Source: Toxonevra muliebris (taxonomy: Eukaryota; Arthropoda; Insecta; Diptera; Pallopteridae). Taken from it: DNA of 64,000 nucleotides. A program made the translations under genes and the position numbers. The stretch lies in the NCBI GenBank assembly GCA_963691655.1, contig OY829326.1:53313776-53377775 (forward strand), given 5' to 3'. Each line of letters starts with the position of its first letter. The stretch's first letter is position 1. The notes beneath the pieces are model-generated. The model saw nothing but the letters and a program-made list of their open reading frames with translations. It did not search any database and was not told where the DNA came from. Shown here one piece after another: positions 24,913 through 39,366 of this stretch.

Positions 24913-26080
24913 TTACATTTCACTATTACAATTTCTATCCATATGTCTGTTAATTTAAAAACATTGCAATCAAATTTAAAGTAATATATATAATTTTTTT
25001 TTGTTTATTGCCAAATTTAACGATAACGTCCTTGACATAATTTCCATAGTAATTATGACACTAATTTGGTTAAATATGTTATTATTATTTTTGTTTAACA
25101 AATATGAGCCAAGTGTCAATATTTGGTGAATTTTACTGATAAGTGTCAAAAAAAAAAAAAAAAAAAAAAAGTACAATACTTCAAATTTGCAACTAACGTA
25201 CGTACAATAACTGTAATAATAATGTCGAATATGACAGCAATAAACAACAAAAATGTTATTAAAATTGGCAAAAATAAATTCAATAGTTAAGTCAGTAAAA
25301 ATTAAAAAAAAGAAGTGTAACAAAAGACGACAAGCGCAATAACCTTCAATTCGACAAAGTCATACATTTTCAAAAGATAGCATCATGGACATTAAAAAAT
25401 TATTACCTAAATAGCGGTATCTATTGAATATTTTAAACTTCATGGAGTTAATTAGTTTAATTTAAAAGATAAAATAAAATACTAGAACAATCTTGCATGA
25501 GACCTTGCCCGCATTCAGTTTGAGTTCGGTAACTTAATTGAATATTTATCGATATGCAAATAAGAATAAAAATATTAATGGAAAGAAAAATCCTTAAAAC
25601 CGCTAGGTAGCACCAAATTTATAGAGATTTTAGTATCCCATCATTTTTATCATCAAAGAAAACTATTAGAAAACGGTTGAGTAGAACATAAACAAGAACA
25701 CTCAAAATCCAGTTTTTCGTTTGTAAAGAAAAGTATCTTCTAGCGTAAGTTATTGGATTTTGAACAAGATACCATAATTCATGATTCAATTTTGAAAATT
25801 TTAACCGCAATTTCTGTGCATGTAGGATTTTCAACAAGATCGTAATCGGTTCAAGTCCTTCAAAAATTTCCTCAATCAAAATAAAAACTCCTTTATATTT
25901 TTGAACTTTTTTTTGTTCATATTAATTTTGCATGCAGTTACCACCATTTCGCGGCATGTTTTTAATATTTTTGCCTCTCACCTTAAGCTTCATATTTGAC
26001 CTCATGTTTTCGAGATTGAACCTTTTTTTTGAAGTGAAACTTCTTTAGCGAGGTTAAATCGAAAATTTTGCAACGGAAAT

Positions 26081-26307
26081 CGCGTTGTTGTCGCACTCAT
26101 ATGAAACTGATAAGAAAAGAAATTATGCTATTGTTAGTGTTTAGCGAACGAGGTTATATGGCGATCGGTTACATATAATCAAGCAGAGAGTAGACTTCTA
26201 GCAGTTTTGTCTTGTGAGAGAGCTTGATTCCATATAGCTGCTTTCTTTTCATGTGTTATAAACGTGTTTGTGCCGATAAGTGTAGAGAATATCAACAGAA
26301 AAAAAGC
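26081..26307. repeat. Unclassified interspersed repeat, copy 1
   Basis: Direct repeat of 26368-26581, sharing CGCGTT(G/T)TTG(T/TC)GCACTCATATGAAAC, ATCAA(G/T)CAGAGAGT, GAGAGAGC and TTTGTGCCGATAAGTGTAGAGA. The two copies are separated by about 60 bases. There is no clear reading frame of its own. Confidence 0.65.
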
Positions 26308-26367
26308 TTCGGGAAATAGAAAAAGGATGAGTGCAAACACTTCAACAACAACGGACACGTGAAAAAT

Positions 26368-26581
26368 CGCGTTTTTGTTGCACTCATATGAAACCAGTAA
26401 GAAACGAAGATATGCAGTTGTTATTCGGCTACATACAATCAATCAGAGAGTCTACTTCTCGAAATTTTATTTCATGTGCTTGAGTGAGAGAGCCGAACTG
26501 AACTTTCCTCTCTTGTGTTATATACGTATAGTACGCCGTATTTGTGCCGATAAGTGTAGAGAGTATCAACAGAAGAAAAGC
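26368..26581. repeat. Unclassified interspersed repeat, copy 2
   Basis: Tandem partner of 26081-26307, extending right to an AAGGTTTCACTTCTACTGTG segment near 26650 that is also present, inverted, next to the third copy at 37.3 kb. The right boundary may therefore be about 26690. Confidence 0.65.
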
Positions 26582-26860
26582 AGCAACAAAAAAAGAGAGA
26601 ACAGAGTTTGTTATAAATGTTTTATAATAATTTTCAAATAGACAACAAGGTTTCACTTCTACTGTGTCTGCAGACACATAATTTAAAAAAAAAGGATGTA
26701 AAAAAGAAATTTGTGGGATTTTAATCTTGGCCACAAGTAGCTGCATCCTTGCTAGCATGGTGTCATGAATTTCGGAAGCCACTATTTTGGAGTTTTGTTT
26801 TACTAAGCGATGCAAGTGAGACAACGAGATAAGAAAACACACGTATGATGAAATTTTTCC

Positions 26861-26918
26861 GGGCTCGAACCTGTGGCTGAAATTCCGCATCATGACTGTG
26901 ACCAACTGAGGCACCTAA
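26861..26918 (-). repeat. tRNA-like sequence, probable SINE head
   Basis: The minus strand reads TGCCTCAGTTGG (A box, one mismatch) and, 30 bases on, GGTTCGAGCCC (perfect B-box form). The D-loop-like CAGTTGGTCA is present, but the T stem does not pair fully and no acceptor stem closes, so this is not an intact tRNA gene. It fits the head of a tRNA-derived SINE. Confidence 0.45.
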
Positions 26919-29900
26919 GCAAATCTACTTTCGTTGAAATTTGTTTCTTTTATACTTGCAATGTTTGCTGCACTAATTATTGTTTTTTAACAAATGAAAG
27001 AATGAGTAAGGCATATAAAATTTAATGATTCAATTGTGTTGTCTTTTTTTTATCATTATTTCTAAAAAAAAAAGACCATTTGAAATTGTGTTAGTGAAAG
27101 CTAAAAATTTTGTTACTGTATTAGAGTTTCCATCAGCCCTGTCTTGCAGGGCAAGTATGCATGATGTGACGAGTGCAGAAGGTACTCATTTTAGTTTTTT
27201 TTCAGATTTTATTATTATAAAAGATCCAAGCTTAAAAACCACTTAATCCCCTTAGATCTACCTTTGAGAACGCCCATCTACCATACAAACTGTATCAAAA
27301 ATTGTTACAACTCACATGCTCACACAAGTGAAATCTTAAAAGAGCCTGGTTATTGACCGATGTTGACAATTTTCATCACAGCGGCTCTAGTGTTTCTACC
27401 TATATTTTTTGTATCAAATTCAACTATCATTTCAACAATTTATGCTACTTTGCTAGGCTTAAAATGCATTAAGTTTGCTATCTATTATTTTAACACTTTG
27501 AATATGATAGAGGTAGAGTTACCACACTTGCGCAGTATGCAAACGTAAATAAATGCAAACACACCTTATTCTTCTACTTCTCTCTATCCCCCTCTCTCTT
27601 CTACTATCGCGTTAATCGAGAAAACAGACAAGTATAGTAAGTTTAAAAATCTCAATGGCATAATTGTTAAACAGGTTCTATATCATTCTAATGTAGAAAA
27701 ACTACAACAATAATATGCGAAAAATAATACATAGCAATAATAATTAAATTTGCGTACCCTACTTTTTTTTACACAAAAAAAAAAAAAAATAAAATAAAAA
27801 CAAAAAGTGAAAAAATAAAATGAAATAAATTTGTACACCCATTGAGGTGTTAAATTTTTAGTGTTGATACATATACTCGCATATTATTTATCATTGAGGC
27901 GTAAATTTACACACAAAACTTTTGAAAATTTAAATCAGTAAATTGTGCAACGTACACATACATGTACTACAAAGTTAAAAAGGTGTGTGGTTATTTATTT
28001 TTTAAGCAAATATTATTTTTATTATAATAGACTAAAGTTTTGTTGTGCATGCATACTGTGTTGAGAGGTTTTTGCTCTCTTTGTGATCGAAATTCACTGA
28101 ATATGAGCAAATTTGAGAGCATACTCTAGAAAAACCTCACAATATACTGGATATTTGAGGCAAAGCATCTGCAATGAGTTCCTTACTTTGGAGGGTTACA
28201 TCACCAAAACAACTAGGGTGTCACTTTCTTTGGTGTTGCAAGTATGTGTGATAATTATTTAAGTTCAAATTTAAAAAATTGTATAATTCCATATTCGAAA
28301 AATAATATAAATTTAGCATTATTTTTACCCATTAAGGTGGTATTTTTAAAGCATAACACACGCTTTTATCTCAACAATCATTCCACTCTCCAAAAAAAAA
28401 AAAAAAAAACTGTCTACCTGTGACATTTTTACTTAGTTGTGACTTGTTTGACTGGTAGTGACACGCACAACTTGTTACGCATGCAACAACAACAAAAAAA
28501 CAGCAATAATCACATGAAATATGATATCATTCAAAGAATAAATAATAACAATGTGACAATTGTTTATTATTTATTTGCAGAAGAAAGAAATAAACAAAAA
28601 ACACAGGAAAGGAAGTCAGTCACTGACTACTTCAGAATGTTTTTCGAAAGCAAATATGTAAATACAAATAATGTTGAAATGTTTTTGCAACAAATTTGCA
28701 CATCAGCAGCAAAGAAGTAAAACAACTGCATTGCATTCTAAATATTACGCCCTACCTACATACATACGTACTCGAATTTCAAAAGCGGCTTCTTGAAAAA
28801 AAAACAACCAAACAAAATATATAGTTATATTTATTTTAATTTTGCAATTAATGCATTTCAAGTTGTACTCACAATCAGAGAATTACGCTATAATTTCTTT
28901 ACTTCTTTATTGCAGTTTTTTTTTTTTTTGGATTTATAAAACAAACAAACAACACAACAAAAGATAAAGTATGAAAGAAAACTAAACGAATATCATTTAC
29001 TTTTATATTTTTACAATGATAAACCAGACCAAGTACGAACACAAACAAATATGGATTTAAAATAAAAAAACGCAACAAAAATTATAAATGATGTAAATAA
29101 TAACTATTGTAATTACGAATACAGCAATTGATAGTAATGAAATAATGGAAAATAGCGCTTATTATTTACTTTTGTCACATTGATTGACAAATTGATGAGT
29201 AGGTATAAAACATGTAGTGCATTTTAAGATTAGGCCACATACATTTGTAATAATTAAACAAAAAAAAAAAAATTTTTCAACTGGCTTAGTAAAAGGTTGC
29301 ATTCGATACGTCTTACTCTCTTAAATTATTGCCGAGAGAGCGGTTCGGAAAGTTAATTTATTGTACTCATGTAAGAAGAATAGAGGCAGCCACATCCAAC
29401 ATGTCGCTCTCATTTCCATTCTCTCTCTCTCTCTCTCTCTACTCCACTGTCAAATCAAAACTAACATTGTGTGCATAGCGTGTGTGTGTGTGTTTCATGA
29501 AACGTGAGTGTGTGTTGCTTGATTTCAATTCATATAAAAAACACTACGCTCAGCGCTCTCACTACATAGTTTAACAGTTAAGCTTAGTTTCCCTCCCTAA
29601 CGGATGCGGTTCCTCAATTATTCTCCAATGATTGTACTCAGAAATAAGTTGCTTTTGCTTAATCCGTTTGATTTTTGAGAGCATAATTCGAGTTACTCAT
29701 CATATTGTTCTTCTTCTCAATCCAACAAATTATTTTTGACATGTTCTCTCTAGGTAAGTACTTCAAAGGAAATCCGAATGTTGAAATTGATGAATAGTGA
29801 ATAGAAATTTACTGATATGTTTAAATCCAAAATCTTTAATCTCATTTAAAATCAATTTAATTAGTTATCCGGTCTACAGGTTTTCAGGTGCTCTTCGGAA

Positions 29901-30461
29901 TGCATTTAAGACATTTCTTTGTAGTGGGACATAAAGTTTTAAAAAGTAAAAACAAAAACTGAATTAAAATTGCATGAAATTCGAAGAAAACCTTACATAA
30001 ATTTCCATAGACATGCAATAAAATAATATTTAAATAAGTACATAAAGAAAAATAGTAAAAAATAAATGTAAGGAAAAAGTAAAAATGAAACAAAAAACCG
30101 CAGACAAAGCTTTTGTGTATAAAGTAGGTACTAATTTTCACTTTTTTTTTATTACGAAGCTTATGAGTACCTGACAATGCTCGAGTATAATTCAACTTTT
30201 TGTACAGTCATGATACAATCTGCTTATAAAAAGTTTTTCTAATAATGGCAAAATTTAAAAAATTGGTTGAGCCGAATATAATTCTGTCCTTCTGCCTTTT
30301 ATATTCAGCAGTTTGAGATTGATGTTGATGAGTAAACGAATGAATGCATTACTCAGCCCAAGCGTATTTATATATATGTACATAGGAAAATATAAGCGAT
30401 GTGCATTGTAATGAATTGAATACGCATAAATACTATATGCAGTCTTTATGTCTGTCTACAG

Positions 30462-31024
30462 CAGTGGTTCTCAACTGTTTTCATCCTACGAATTCATGGT
30501 AAGCCCACGCCTCCCACCACTTTAATTTACACACTACATTTTTATGCTGGTTTATTATTTTTTTTAGTTAAATCATACCTATCTGGAAAAATATCTAGTT
30601 TTTGCCTAGTTTGGAATTCGCTCTGGTTAGCGCGTCGAAGATAATCTAGGCTAGTGAACTTATTTAGTATTTAAATTGATCTTTGTGAGGAAAACTACGA
30701 TGGTAAAATTTTAGTGAGGTTTTAGTTGGAAAATCGCCAGGAAAAGCTAACCAAATAATTGTTATAATAAATCGAGCCCATCATACATTATCTAAGTGAA
30801 ACCAGACAAGAAACCCAGCAAAGGCTAAAAAAAGACTGAAAAAAAAAGAAAGAAATAAGAATGACGGTGATTTAGAATAAAAACACTTTTAAATACGATT
30901 ATTTTTCTTCATAAAATTGTTTTGAGTTCGTAATTGTATTTTGCCTCAGTGCCTTGCACGTATGCCTCGTTAGGGGCTTGACATGTAGGCTTCGTGAAGC
31001 GCGCGCACCACTTGAGAACCACTG
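30462..31024. mobile_element. hAT-type non-autonomous element, 563 bp
   Basis: The ends are CAGTGGTTCTCAA and its inverse TTGAGAACCACTG, a classic hAT terminal form. They are flanked by an 8-bp duplication, GTCTACAG (30454-30461) and GCCTACAG (31025-31032), with one mismatch. The interior has no transposase frame, so it depends on another copy for movement. Confidence 0.85.
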
Positions 31025-34000
31025 GCCTACAGTATTTCTACTTTTCTTTTTGTATGTGTAAAAGTACAATGGAACAGAGAGAGAGAGAGCGAGTGAAGGA
31101 AACAAAAGCCAACAAAAAAGGTCAATAATATTACACTTGTTTGTATTCTTTTGCCTTCGGTTTTGCTTCTCTCGCATCATGCGTTCATACTTTACGCTTT
31201 CCCTTCCGCTCCCCCCTTTATCACTTTCCACTACATTCAGCAGCCCGCATTTGACTTAAGTAGTCGTCATTCATTGCATTTTTCCATAAGAAAGAAAAAT
31301 AAAATAGTGAACAAAAAAAAAAAAAAAAATGTACGTGGATTATTTCAATTAGTATGCAAATTTATTTTTATAATTTTTCTTTTCTTCTCTATATTTGTTT
31401 TTGCCTTTATTTTATCTAATACTAAGCCGCTCTCTAATGCAGCGAAAACAACAACAATAACGCTACTTATCGTGGTAAGCTGCAATTGAGCGGCTGTCGC
31501 CATATTGTGTGATGCACTCAGAGTATATCAGTGTGTGTGAGAGTGCGTTTCAAGACGATATCCTCGTCTCTGTCAATTTTTTATTTATTTTTTAAATAAA
31601 GACTTTATTAATATTTTTAGTTGTTGCTTTTTTTTAATACGCGCTTATATACTAAAAATAATAATTAACATTTTGACAGCTCTTAATTCAGTACTTGTTG
31701 TTGCCTTTTCACTACATACTCGTACATTTGTTAATTGCTTTTTTTGACATTTGGTTGTGTGTTAATTGCTATTATGTTTTTACATTTAAAATGAAGTTGA
31801 GCATAATAATTATACGTGTCTATGTATGTATGGATTGCCGATGTAGCTGTTGAAAGCGAAATTGTATAAAAATTTAAATTAATAACTCAAAATTTTTATT
31901 GCATTTTTCTTTTTGTGAAATAATAATTCGCATAATTGACTTTAATTTGCAAGCTTAAAATAAAAATTGTTAATCGTTGCATATCACGAGCTAAAATTAT
32001 AGTGAGATCTTTTTTTTTCTTGTTTTTTTTTTTATTCAAAATATATCGCTCTACAGTGAGTAGACAGCTCCCTACTTCTTAGTTTTTCCACCGAGAGGAG
32101 TTCTCTCGCCTCTTTTTTCTGTCAGAGTACTTTAATTGGTACGCCCTAATGAATATATTTTGTAGCGAAACTGAGATTTTGGTAGATTGAACTAAATTCG
32201 GCACAATTTGTTGAAGTGCTCCACCTCCCATGTAAGTGAAATCATTCAGCATCAAAGGAAAATTCGACGCTTAGTTAGGGGCAAAAACCTTTATTGATCG
32301 AGAATAAGAAATTGGTACTTCGTACCTACGGCCTCAACTCAAAAAAATTCTGTTTTCATAAAAAGTTTAATAACTCAGTCAATTATTTACCGATTTTTAA
32401 AAACAAACTTGCGTTTCACTCCTTAATAAACGTGTTTTTAGAATAAATCCATAAGTAGTATAGCTCCTTTAAAAAATAGTTTGTACAAACACCGCCAAAG
32501 TTGAGAAAAGGCGAAAAAGTGAAAAAAAATTGTGTTTGCTAGACAAATACACACAAATTCCTCAAATCTTCTAAAATAAAATATATATCGTTCGAAAGGT
32601 CTAAGTTTCTTTTTTCTAAAGCCGGTAAGAAAATCTGTTAATAATCAACCAAGTTACAGGCTTATAAGTGTGCAAAGGTATCCAAAACCGGTTTTTAACG
32701 GTAAATCAAGATTTTGGGGGTGTTTGGAAAATTTCAAGTACAGACTCTTGTTTTACTCGACAAGACCTACAAGTAAAATAGTATGACTTCCCAGGTATTT
32801 CTACTTCACTAAATTTTGTAACACTGTGTTATGCTTTCGACCACGTTTTTCAGCTTTTTTTTTTCTATGACAAGGCATCGCAATCATTTGGTCAGAGCAT
32901 CCTGCAGTTTCTTTAATTTCTCTGTATGTTTTTCCTCGCTTTCGAAGATTTTTTTTATTATTTCGCGATTTCCCCTATTAAAAATAAAAAAAGACATTGA
33001 AATGTGAAAACTAAAAAACAAAAAAAAAAAAAAAAAAAAAATACTAAATCATTGTTCTACATTTACTTACTTTTTTGTTTCTTTTACGAATTTTTAACTT
33101 TTTTTATATGAAACTTACTTTCACTCCTATTTTTTGATCAGTGCAAATCAAAGCAATATACTAAAATGACTGGATAACGTCACAAATGCTGTCGCAATTC
33201 TAAGCTATTTGTGTGTACCGTTAGAAATTCGTTTGGTTTGGATATCGTTGCATGATTAAAATTAAATTTGAAAAAAAAATTAGTACCAGCACTCCTATTA
33301 TTTTGAGCACAGCCGTATACTTATCCAAGCATCTAGTTTCAAACTAATTTTCGAGAAGTGTTTTAGTTAAGTCTTATCTGAAACTAGAATTAATGAATAT
33401 TCTATGAATGAATTTTGATGATCCAGTTGAAACGTATACACTAATGTGTATATCAATCTGTAGAGGTTTTAAGTTTTGCCAGTGTTCGTAGAGCACGATG
33501 CACTGCATAAACTAGCTTCATCTCATCTGCCAGAACGACGACGATATGTAAAAGTTTTCAAAAATTGTTGCTAGGCAAATGCCAATTTGTTTTTCTTTTT
33601 GTAAGCGAACAATAAACTATGTATTTTCGAATTAATCTAAACGAAACTATTAAAATTTTCCAAAAGCCATTCCAATATTTTTCTCTCCTTGTTTTTTTTT
33701 TTGTTTTTGAAATGTATATATTTTTGTTAAAATAAAAAAAATTTTTGGCGGTCGATTTTTACGTAGACTTTTCTTTTTATAAATATTTTTTTTTTTATTC
33801 AACCCGCGTTTCACGTTTGTTTATTATTTTATTTAAACAATATTATTTTTTTTTTGTTGCTATTGTACTCGTATTTACATTTGGTATTGTATTTTTGTTG
33901 TTGTAGTTGGTTTGCTGGTTTGTGTTTTCTCGTGTTAAATCTTTTTTTTTTATTCTATTGTTTTTCTTTATTTTTAATTTTAATAGATATACGTACATAT

Positions 34001-37000
34001 ACCTATATATACTATATATATATTTATTTGTTTCTCGCATGCATTGCTGAGTAACGCGTGAGGGTGTTCAGTCTCCAGTTCAGTAAAAAAAATTTAAAAA
34101 AAGAAGAGTTCGTTGCCTTGATGCTCGACTCTTTTTTGTAGCTATTTTTTTTACCACATTTCATGTGAATTTTTTTTTTTTTGTTAAATTTACATACAAT
34201 TTTTTAGTATGAAATTTTTGTGAGTCATTAACATTTTTGTTGGCATATAATTTTCATAGTAATTATTTAAACATAAAAATTAGTTTTTCCATTTTTTGGA
34301 TTTTATGCGTGGCAGCGCATCAAGTTGAATAAAAATTAGGGCATGTAATTTATTTTTTTTTTTTTTGGCAAATGAATTAGAAAGTTAAACTATATATTTT
34401 CCTAGTAGTGTGTGTGTTGGAAATTGAAAATAATATTTTTGTGATTTTTCACAAAACGAAATATTTTTCATGAATACAGAAATTTTAAAGTTGGGCTAGG
34501 TGAGCGTAATGAGAGTGTGTAATGTACGAGTGCCAACACTTGTCAAGAGATAAGAAATTTAAGAATTCTATGCCCACTTCATTATTTGTGATTTCAGAGC
34601 AAATAATCGTGAGTGCAGAGTTTAAAGCTAACATATTTAAGCAAGGCAGGTCGTTTTCATATCACCGCAATTACTCAGTTTTGTATTGCTCCTCAAAGGA
34701 GTATTAAACTACTGTTCCGTATATAGCAATAAATGTGGTTTGTTCTGTGAAAAACACAAAAACAACCATAGACGTTACCAACTCTTGCAACAACAACATT
34801 ACTAATAATAACAGTAAATTTCTTTTGAACTCAACAACTCAGCAACTCGTATTAATTACGTCAAAGTATTGTACTTAATACACAATATAAGAATGCAAAT
34901 AAACTTAAAATAAATATTATATGAAATAAATTTCATGATGTTCGCCCAGCAAAATCTAAACACAACCAACCTCAGCCTAAGCAGTAATCCACTATTCGTT
35001 TTTGAGCGTTCCATGATTACTCTATGGATAACCTTAAGCTCAACTGGGGCCCTTACACTTGACAATAGTTACTCACTATTCCTACAGCCTACTGTGATGA
35101 CTTTAGTTTGAATGACAGTACACTGTGGCTATAATATATCAGTCTAGGAATAGTATATATCAACTTATTTTCTTCTTCTTCTATTTCAGTTATTAAGAAA
35201 TTGAAAGAATGTGATAATCTGAACTTTTTGCTATTTCCATCTCTTTTCCTTCTCTTCTTTTGTGAATATTTCTAATGAAACAATAGTAAGAAGATTATTG
35301 GTATTTATCTTTATTTAAGGCCTTGTAAACTATTGCTATTGAAAGAAAAACACTTAAACCGCATAATAAATTCACCAAAACAACAAGAAAAAAAACTAAA
35401 GTAAAAACAAAATAACAAAAATAAACACAAATAAACAACATTTTAATTAGCAATTATTTTTTCAAAATTTATAGGTACGAATTTATTTTAAGAGTGTAAC
35501 AATTAACAAAAAAAAAAAAAAAAAGAAATAGAAAAATGGAAAATTCTTTATATATTTATGCATGTACATACATATGTAATATATATATATATTGTAAAAG
35601 TAAACAACATGTTGCTGAAAATAAAAATTGATAATAAAACTAAAAATTCAAAGCTCAAGAGGAGCAGCAGCAGCCAGCAATAGAAAAAGAAGCAATAAAA
35701 AAAGGAAATATATGCGCATGTAAATGATATCATACACTTGTTGTTATTGTTGTATAGTGGCATCACAAATTGAGTAATGTGCTCTGCTATTCTGTTCCTT
35801 CACTTGCGCATTTTATTCACGAGTAAGTACGAGTGTATGTGTGTGTGTATCTATGCAAGTGCTAGTGTAAATAGGAGAGCAAGCGCGCTATTAAATGTGG
35901 CGTCATTAACAGCGTGGCAACACCTTTTTCTGCTACTACTTCTTCTTCTTCTGTGTCTCCTTCATCTTCTCTCCAGCACCACTAGTGTTATGTGAAAAGC
36001 AACAGGCAGTCGCAAAAATACAACAACAAATATGGCACCACCACTCAAAATAATAACAACAACAACTACAGTGTTATATACAACCCCCTTAGAGAGTAAT
36101 GAAAAAAAAAAGATACAAACAAAAATGTAGCAAAAGTTTCTTTAGTGGAGAGGATTGATTATAAGAAGATGACGGCGAAGATGAATAACCAAAACAAGAT
36201 ACTTGCATAAAATTGCAACAAGTTGCCAAAATATTTTTTGTTTAGCATGTTTCATGATATTTAGCACAGTACAACACACACACAAAAATATCGGGGTAGT
36301 GATACACTTTTTCAGAAGTGTATCTTAGTGAGGATTAATTAGAAAACGTAGAAATGTGAAAATGGTCCGGCAGTACATTGCGAACGGTCCCAGACAAGAT
36401 TTATTATCAGAGTCTTGACTGGAATCAATAAGCCAGAAAACAAGTGAGTTCTTAAAAGCTTGGAAACAAAATATTCGAAAGGACAAGAAAATTATGGAGC
36501 TAAATAAAAACCCGATGGCGATGCTTTAATATCTTAAGAACTTTTTTTTTAATATTTCAAATTATATACATAGATTTCTTGGGGAATAGTAGTTCTGAAA
36601 TTTTATCTGATCATTAATACTTATGTTTTCTTTTAACTTATATCAAAATTTTAAGAACATTTTCTCTAATATCACCAAATCCTGGTATGGAGCGGAAAAG
36701 CTAAATTAGGGTTGTATATAATACTACCAAGAATTTCTTAAAATATTGTTTTTGTTACACAGTGTAATTTATTGTTGTATTAATCTTACATTAATAATAT
36801 TCATAAACTTATTTTTAGTTTTAATTCACAAGTTGAGGAAAAACAAATGTTTTTACGTAGGTAATTACAACCAAATAAACGTCATTGCTAGCAATAACAT
36901 TCGTAATTTTTTTTCGGTTTAATTTAATATGTAGTTGAGAAAAAACAAATGTATATACTTATGTAAAACTAAATGTTATTAATATATTATTTTTAACACT

Positions 37001-37390
37001 TGGTTTTCATTCACAAAATTTTAATTATTAACTTATTTAGAATATCGTAATACAGAGGTATAGTATTCTACAAAATAATAGGTGTGAATATTTAATCACA
37101 CTTATTATAATATATGTTTGCACGGCCCCGTTTCGCTCACACCTTCGAATGAAATAAAATGGAAAGAAATTGTTTGTATTATTGTATTGAAACTTTAATA
37201 CCTTGAAGGTTCTTGAAGTACAACCATAACAGCATCCCATGCAAGCAAATATTTTACCATATATCACTCGGTTTCCGAAGAAAAAGTCTCTTTGAGAGTA
37301 AATTGCTGATGTAAACAAAAAAAAAAATATGTGTGTAGGTACTCACGGTAGACGTGAAACTTCGTTGTTTGTTTTTGTGGAAGTTTTTGC

Positions 37391-37571
37391 AGTCTTCTTC
37401 TTTCTACTTTGTGTTGCTGTAGATACTCTCTACTCTTATCAACGGCACAAACATGAAGTAGTTCATGTATGTATATAAAATATGAGAGGAAAAGCCGAGA
37501 CTTCTGTCGGCTCTCTCACTCAAGTAAATGAGATAAAACTGCAAAAAGTCGACTATCTGCTTGATTGTATG
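37391..37571. repeat. Unclassified interspersed repeat, copy 3 (inverted)
   Basis: Reverse-oriented relative of the 26 kb pair. Shared landmarks after inversion: ACTTGAGTGAGAGAGCCGA, GTTTGTGCCG, TAGAGAGTAT. Its flank at 37350-37370 matches the right extension of copy 2. Confidence 0.65.
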
Positions 37572-39366
37572 TATGTATGTATGAGGAAACGTGCAGTTTC
37601 TCGTTCAAAGGAATTTACTCTCAAAAAAAACTTTTGGAAAGAAATTGCAGTTGCAGATTTAAGCCCCTCCTTATAACCTTGAGTTTTGAAAGCTTAAATT
37701 AATAATTTTTAAGGCTTATTAAAAATCTAAAAGGATTATAGTAATCAGCTCAAATAAATTAAAAAATAAACAAAATACATTTTGAATGATAAAGTTATAT
37801 TTTTATCAGCATTTCAGGCGTCTATCCGGTTTTACTAGAACAAAAAAAAAAATGCTTGACACGATCTGGCAATACAAAAAAATAAAATATGTCGTTCAAA
37901 TAATGGATACAAAATTATTTATGTGCCTATGTATGTCGATTTATTTCAAATAAACATGAGCAGCAATTTGTACAGCTGATTTTGATTGATAGTTGAAATA
38001 TTTTGACAGTTGGCAAACAGATGATCATATCACACAGAGAACAACTAAGAAGAGAAAGCAAAAGAGTATATTCTCTCTCACACACATATCAATTGAAAGA
38101 GCGATATAAATTTTAAATGTTGCAAAATTTCAGTAAAAGAAAAAGAAAAAAAAAGCAAACTGACCAGACAAGCAAGCAATTGTTTTTTTTTTTTTTTGGA
38201 ATAAGTAAAAAATATACATGAAATTAAAATTTATTTTTAAATTTATTATCTTAGCTTAACGCTATAATATCTACAGAAAAATAAATGTTTATTGCCTTTT
38301 GTGTTGCTGTTTTATTTTATTTATTTTTTATTTGTGTATAACTGAACTGAAATTGTCTTTTTGACATGTAATATAGAAACTCAACACAAAACATAGGTAC
38401 ATACATACATATGTATAAGTATATAGATATGTATTTACTATCTTATCTTGGATACTATTGTATCCTACACGCTCTACGTTCTTTAGAGAGGTTTTATTGT
38501 TTTTACCTAGATTTTTTTGTTTTATCTTTTAAAAATTCTTTTCTGTACTTGTAGGAAGGTAGGTAGATTTTTTTTTATTTTACTGATTTCAAGATTATCA
38601 ACATTCTGTTATAGAAGAATTATCGTATCTTTCGCCTCCTTATTATATACATCCATATACATATGTATATATCTCCGTATATTTGTCCGTCCATCTGCAG
38701 TATCTTCTTTATATTTCCTCTATTGTATAGTATTCATGTACATGATTTACCCGTTAGAGGAATTGTTCATTGTTGATTTTACTTGTGGTAGTTTTGGGTA
38801 TTGTCTGGAATTTTTTTTCTTAAGAACACTGGAAGAAAAGAAACAGGGTAGGTAGGCAGAAGAATTCTTTGCAAATCTCTTCTTTTTTTTCCTCTCTCTC
38901 TTCTACTTTACCATTCAATTTTTGACAACGTTCTTGCGTGTTTTTCAATAGTAAATCTTGTAATTATTTATTTATTTTTTGTGCTTCTGTTGTGTTTTCT
39001 TTAAATCTGTTTCGGTCATTGTTTTTGTATTTTTTTTTTTTTTTTTGGTGTTAACTGATGTCATTTTTCGTGCATATGTTGAACATATTATTTTATATTA
39101 TTGTTATTTTTTGCAAAGATAAAATTTCATATCATCATACATTAAATGTTTTATATTTTTAAGGAAGTTAAAATTTTTTTTATTGTTATGTGTTTTTTTT
39201 TTACTCTTTTTTTATATCAATGCGTGTGTAATTTTGTCTCAATATATAATATTATGTGTGACTCATAATTTATTTTATTCTGAAGAAATTTCCAACAATA
39301 ATTTTTCGATAATAATTGCATAAATAAATATCAGAATGTATTACATAATTATACTAAGAAATTTAA

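Noticed and set aside
28439..28720. 93-codon plus-strand frame
   Set aside because: AT-driven composition rich in Asn, Gln and Lys; no motif, no splice context, inside intron 1.
36360..36450. GC-richer patch with GGTCCGGCAGTACATTGCG
   Set aside because: Too short to assign to a Tc1-like or other element.
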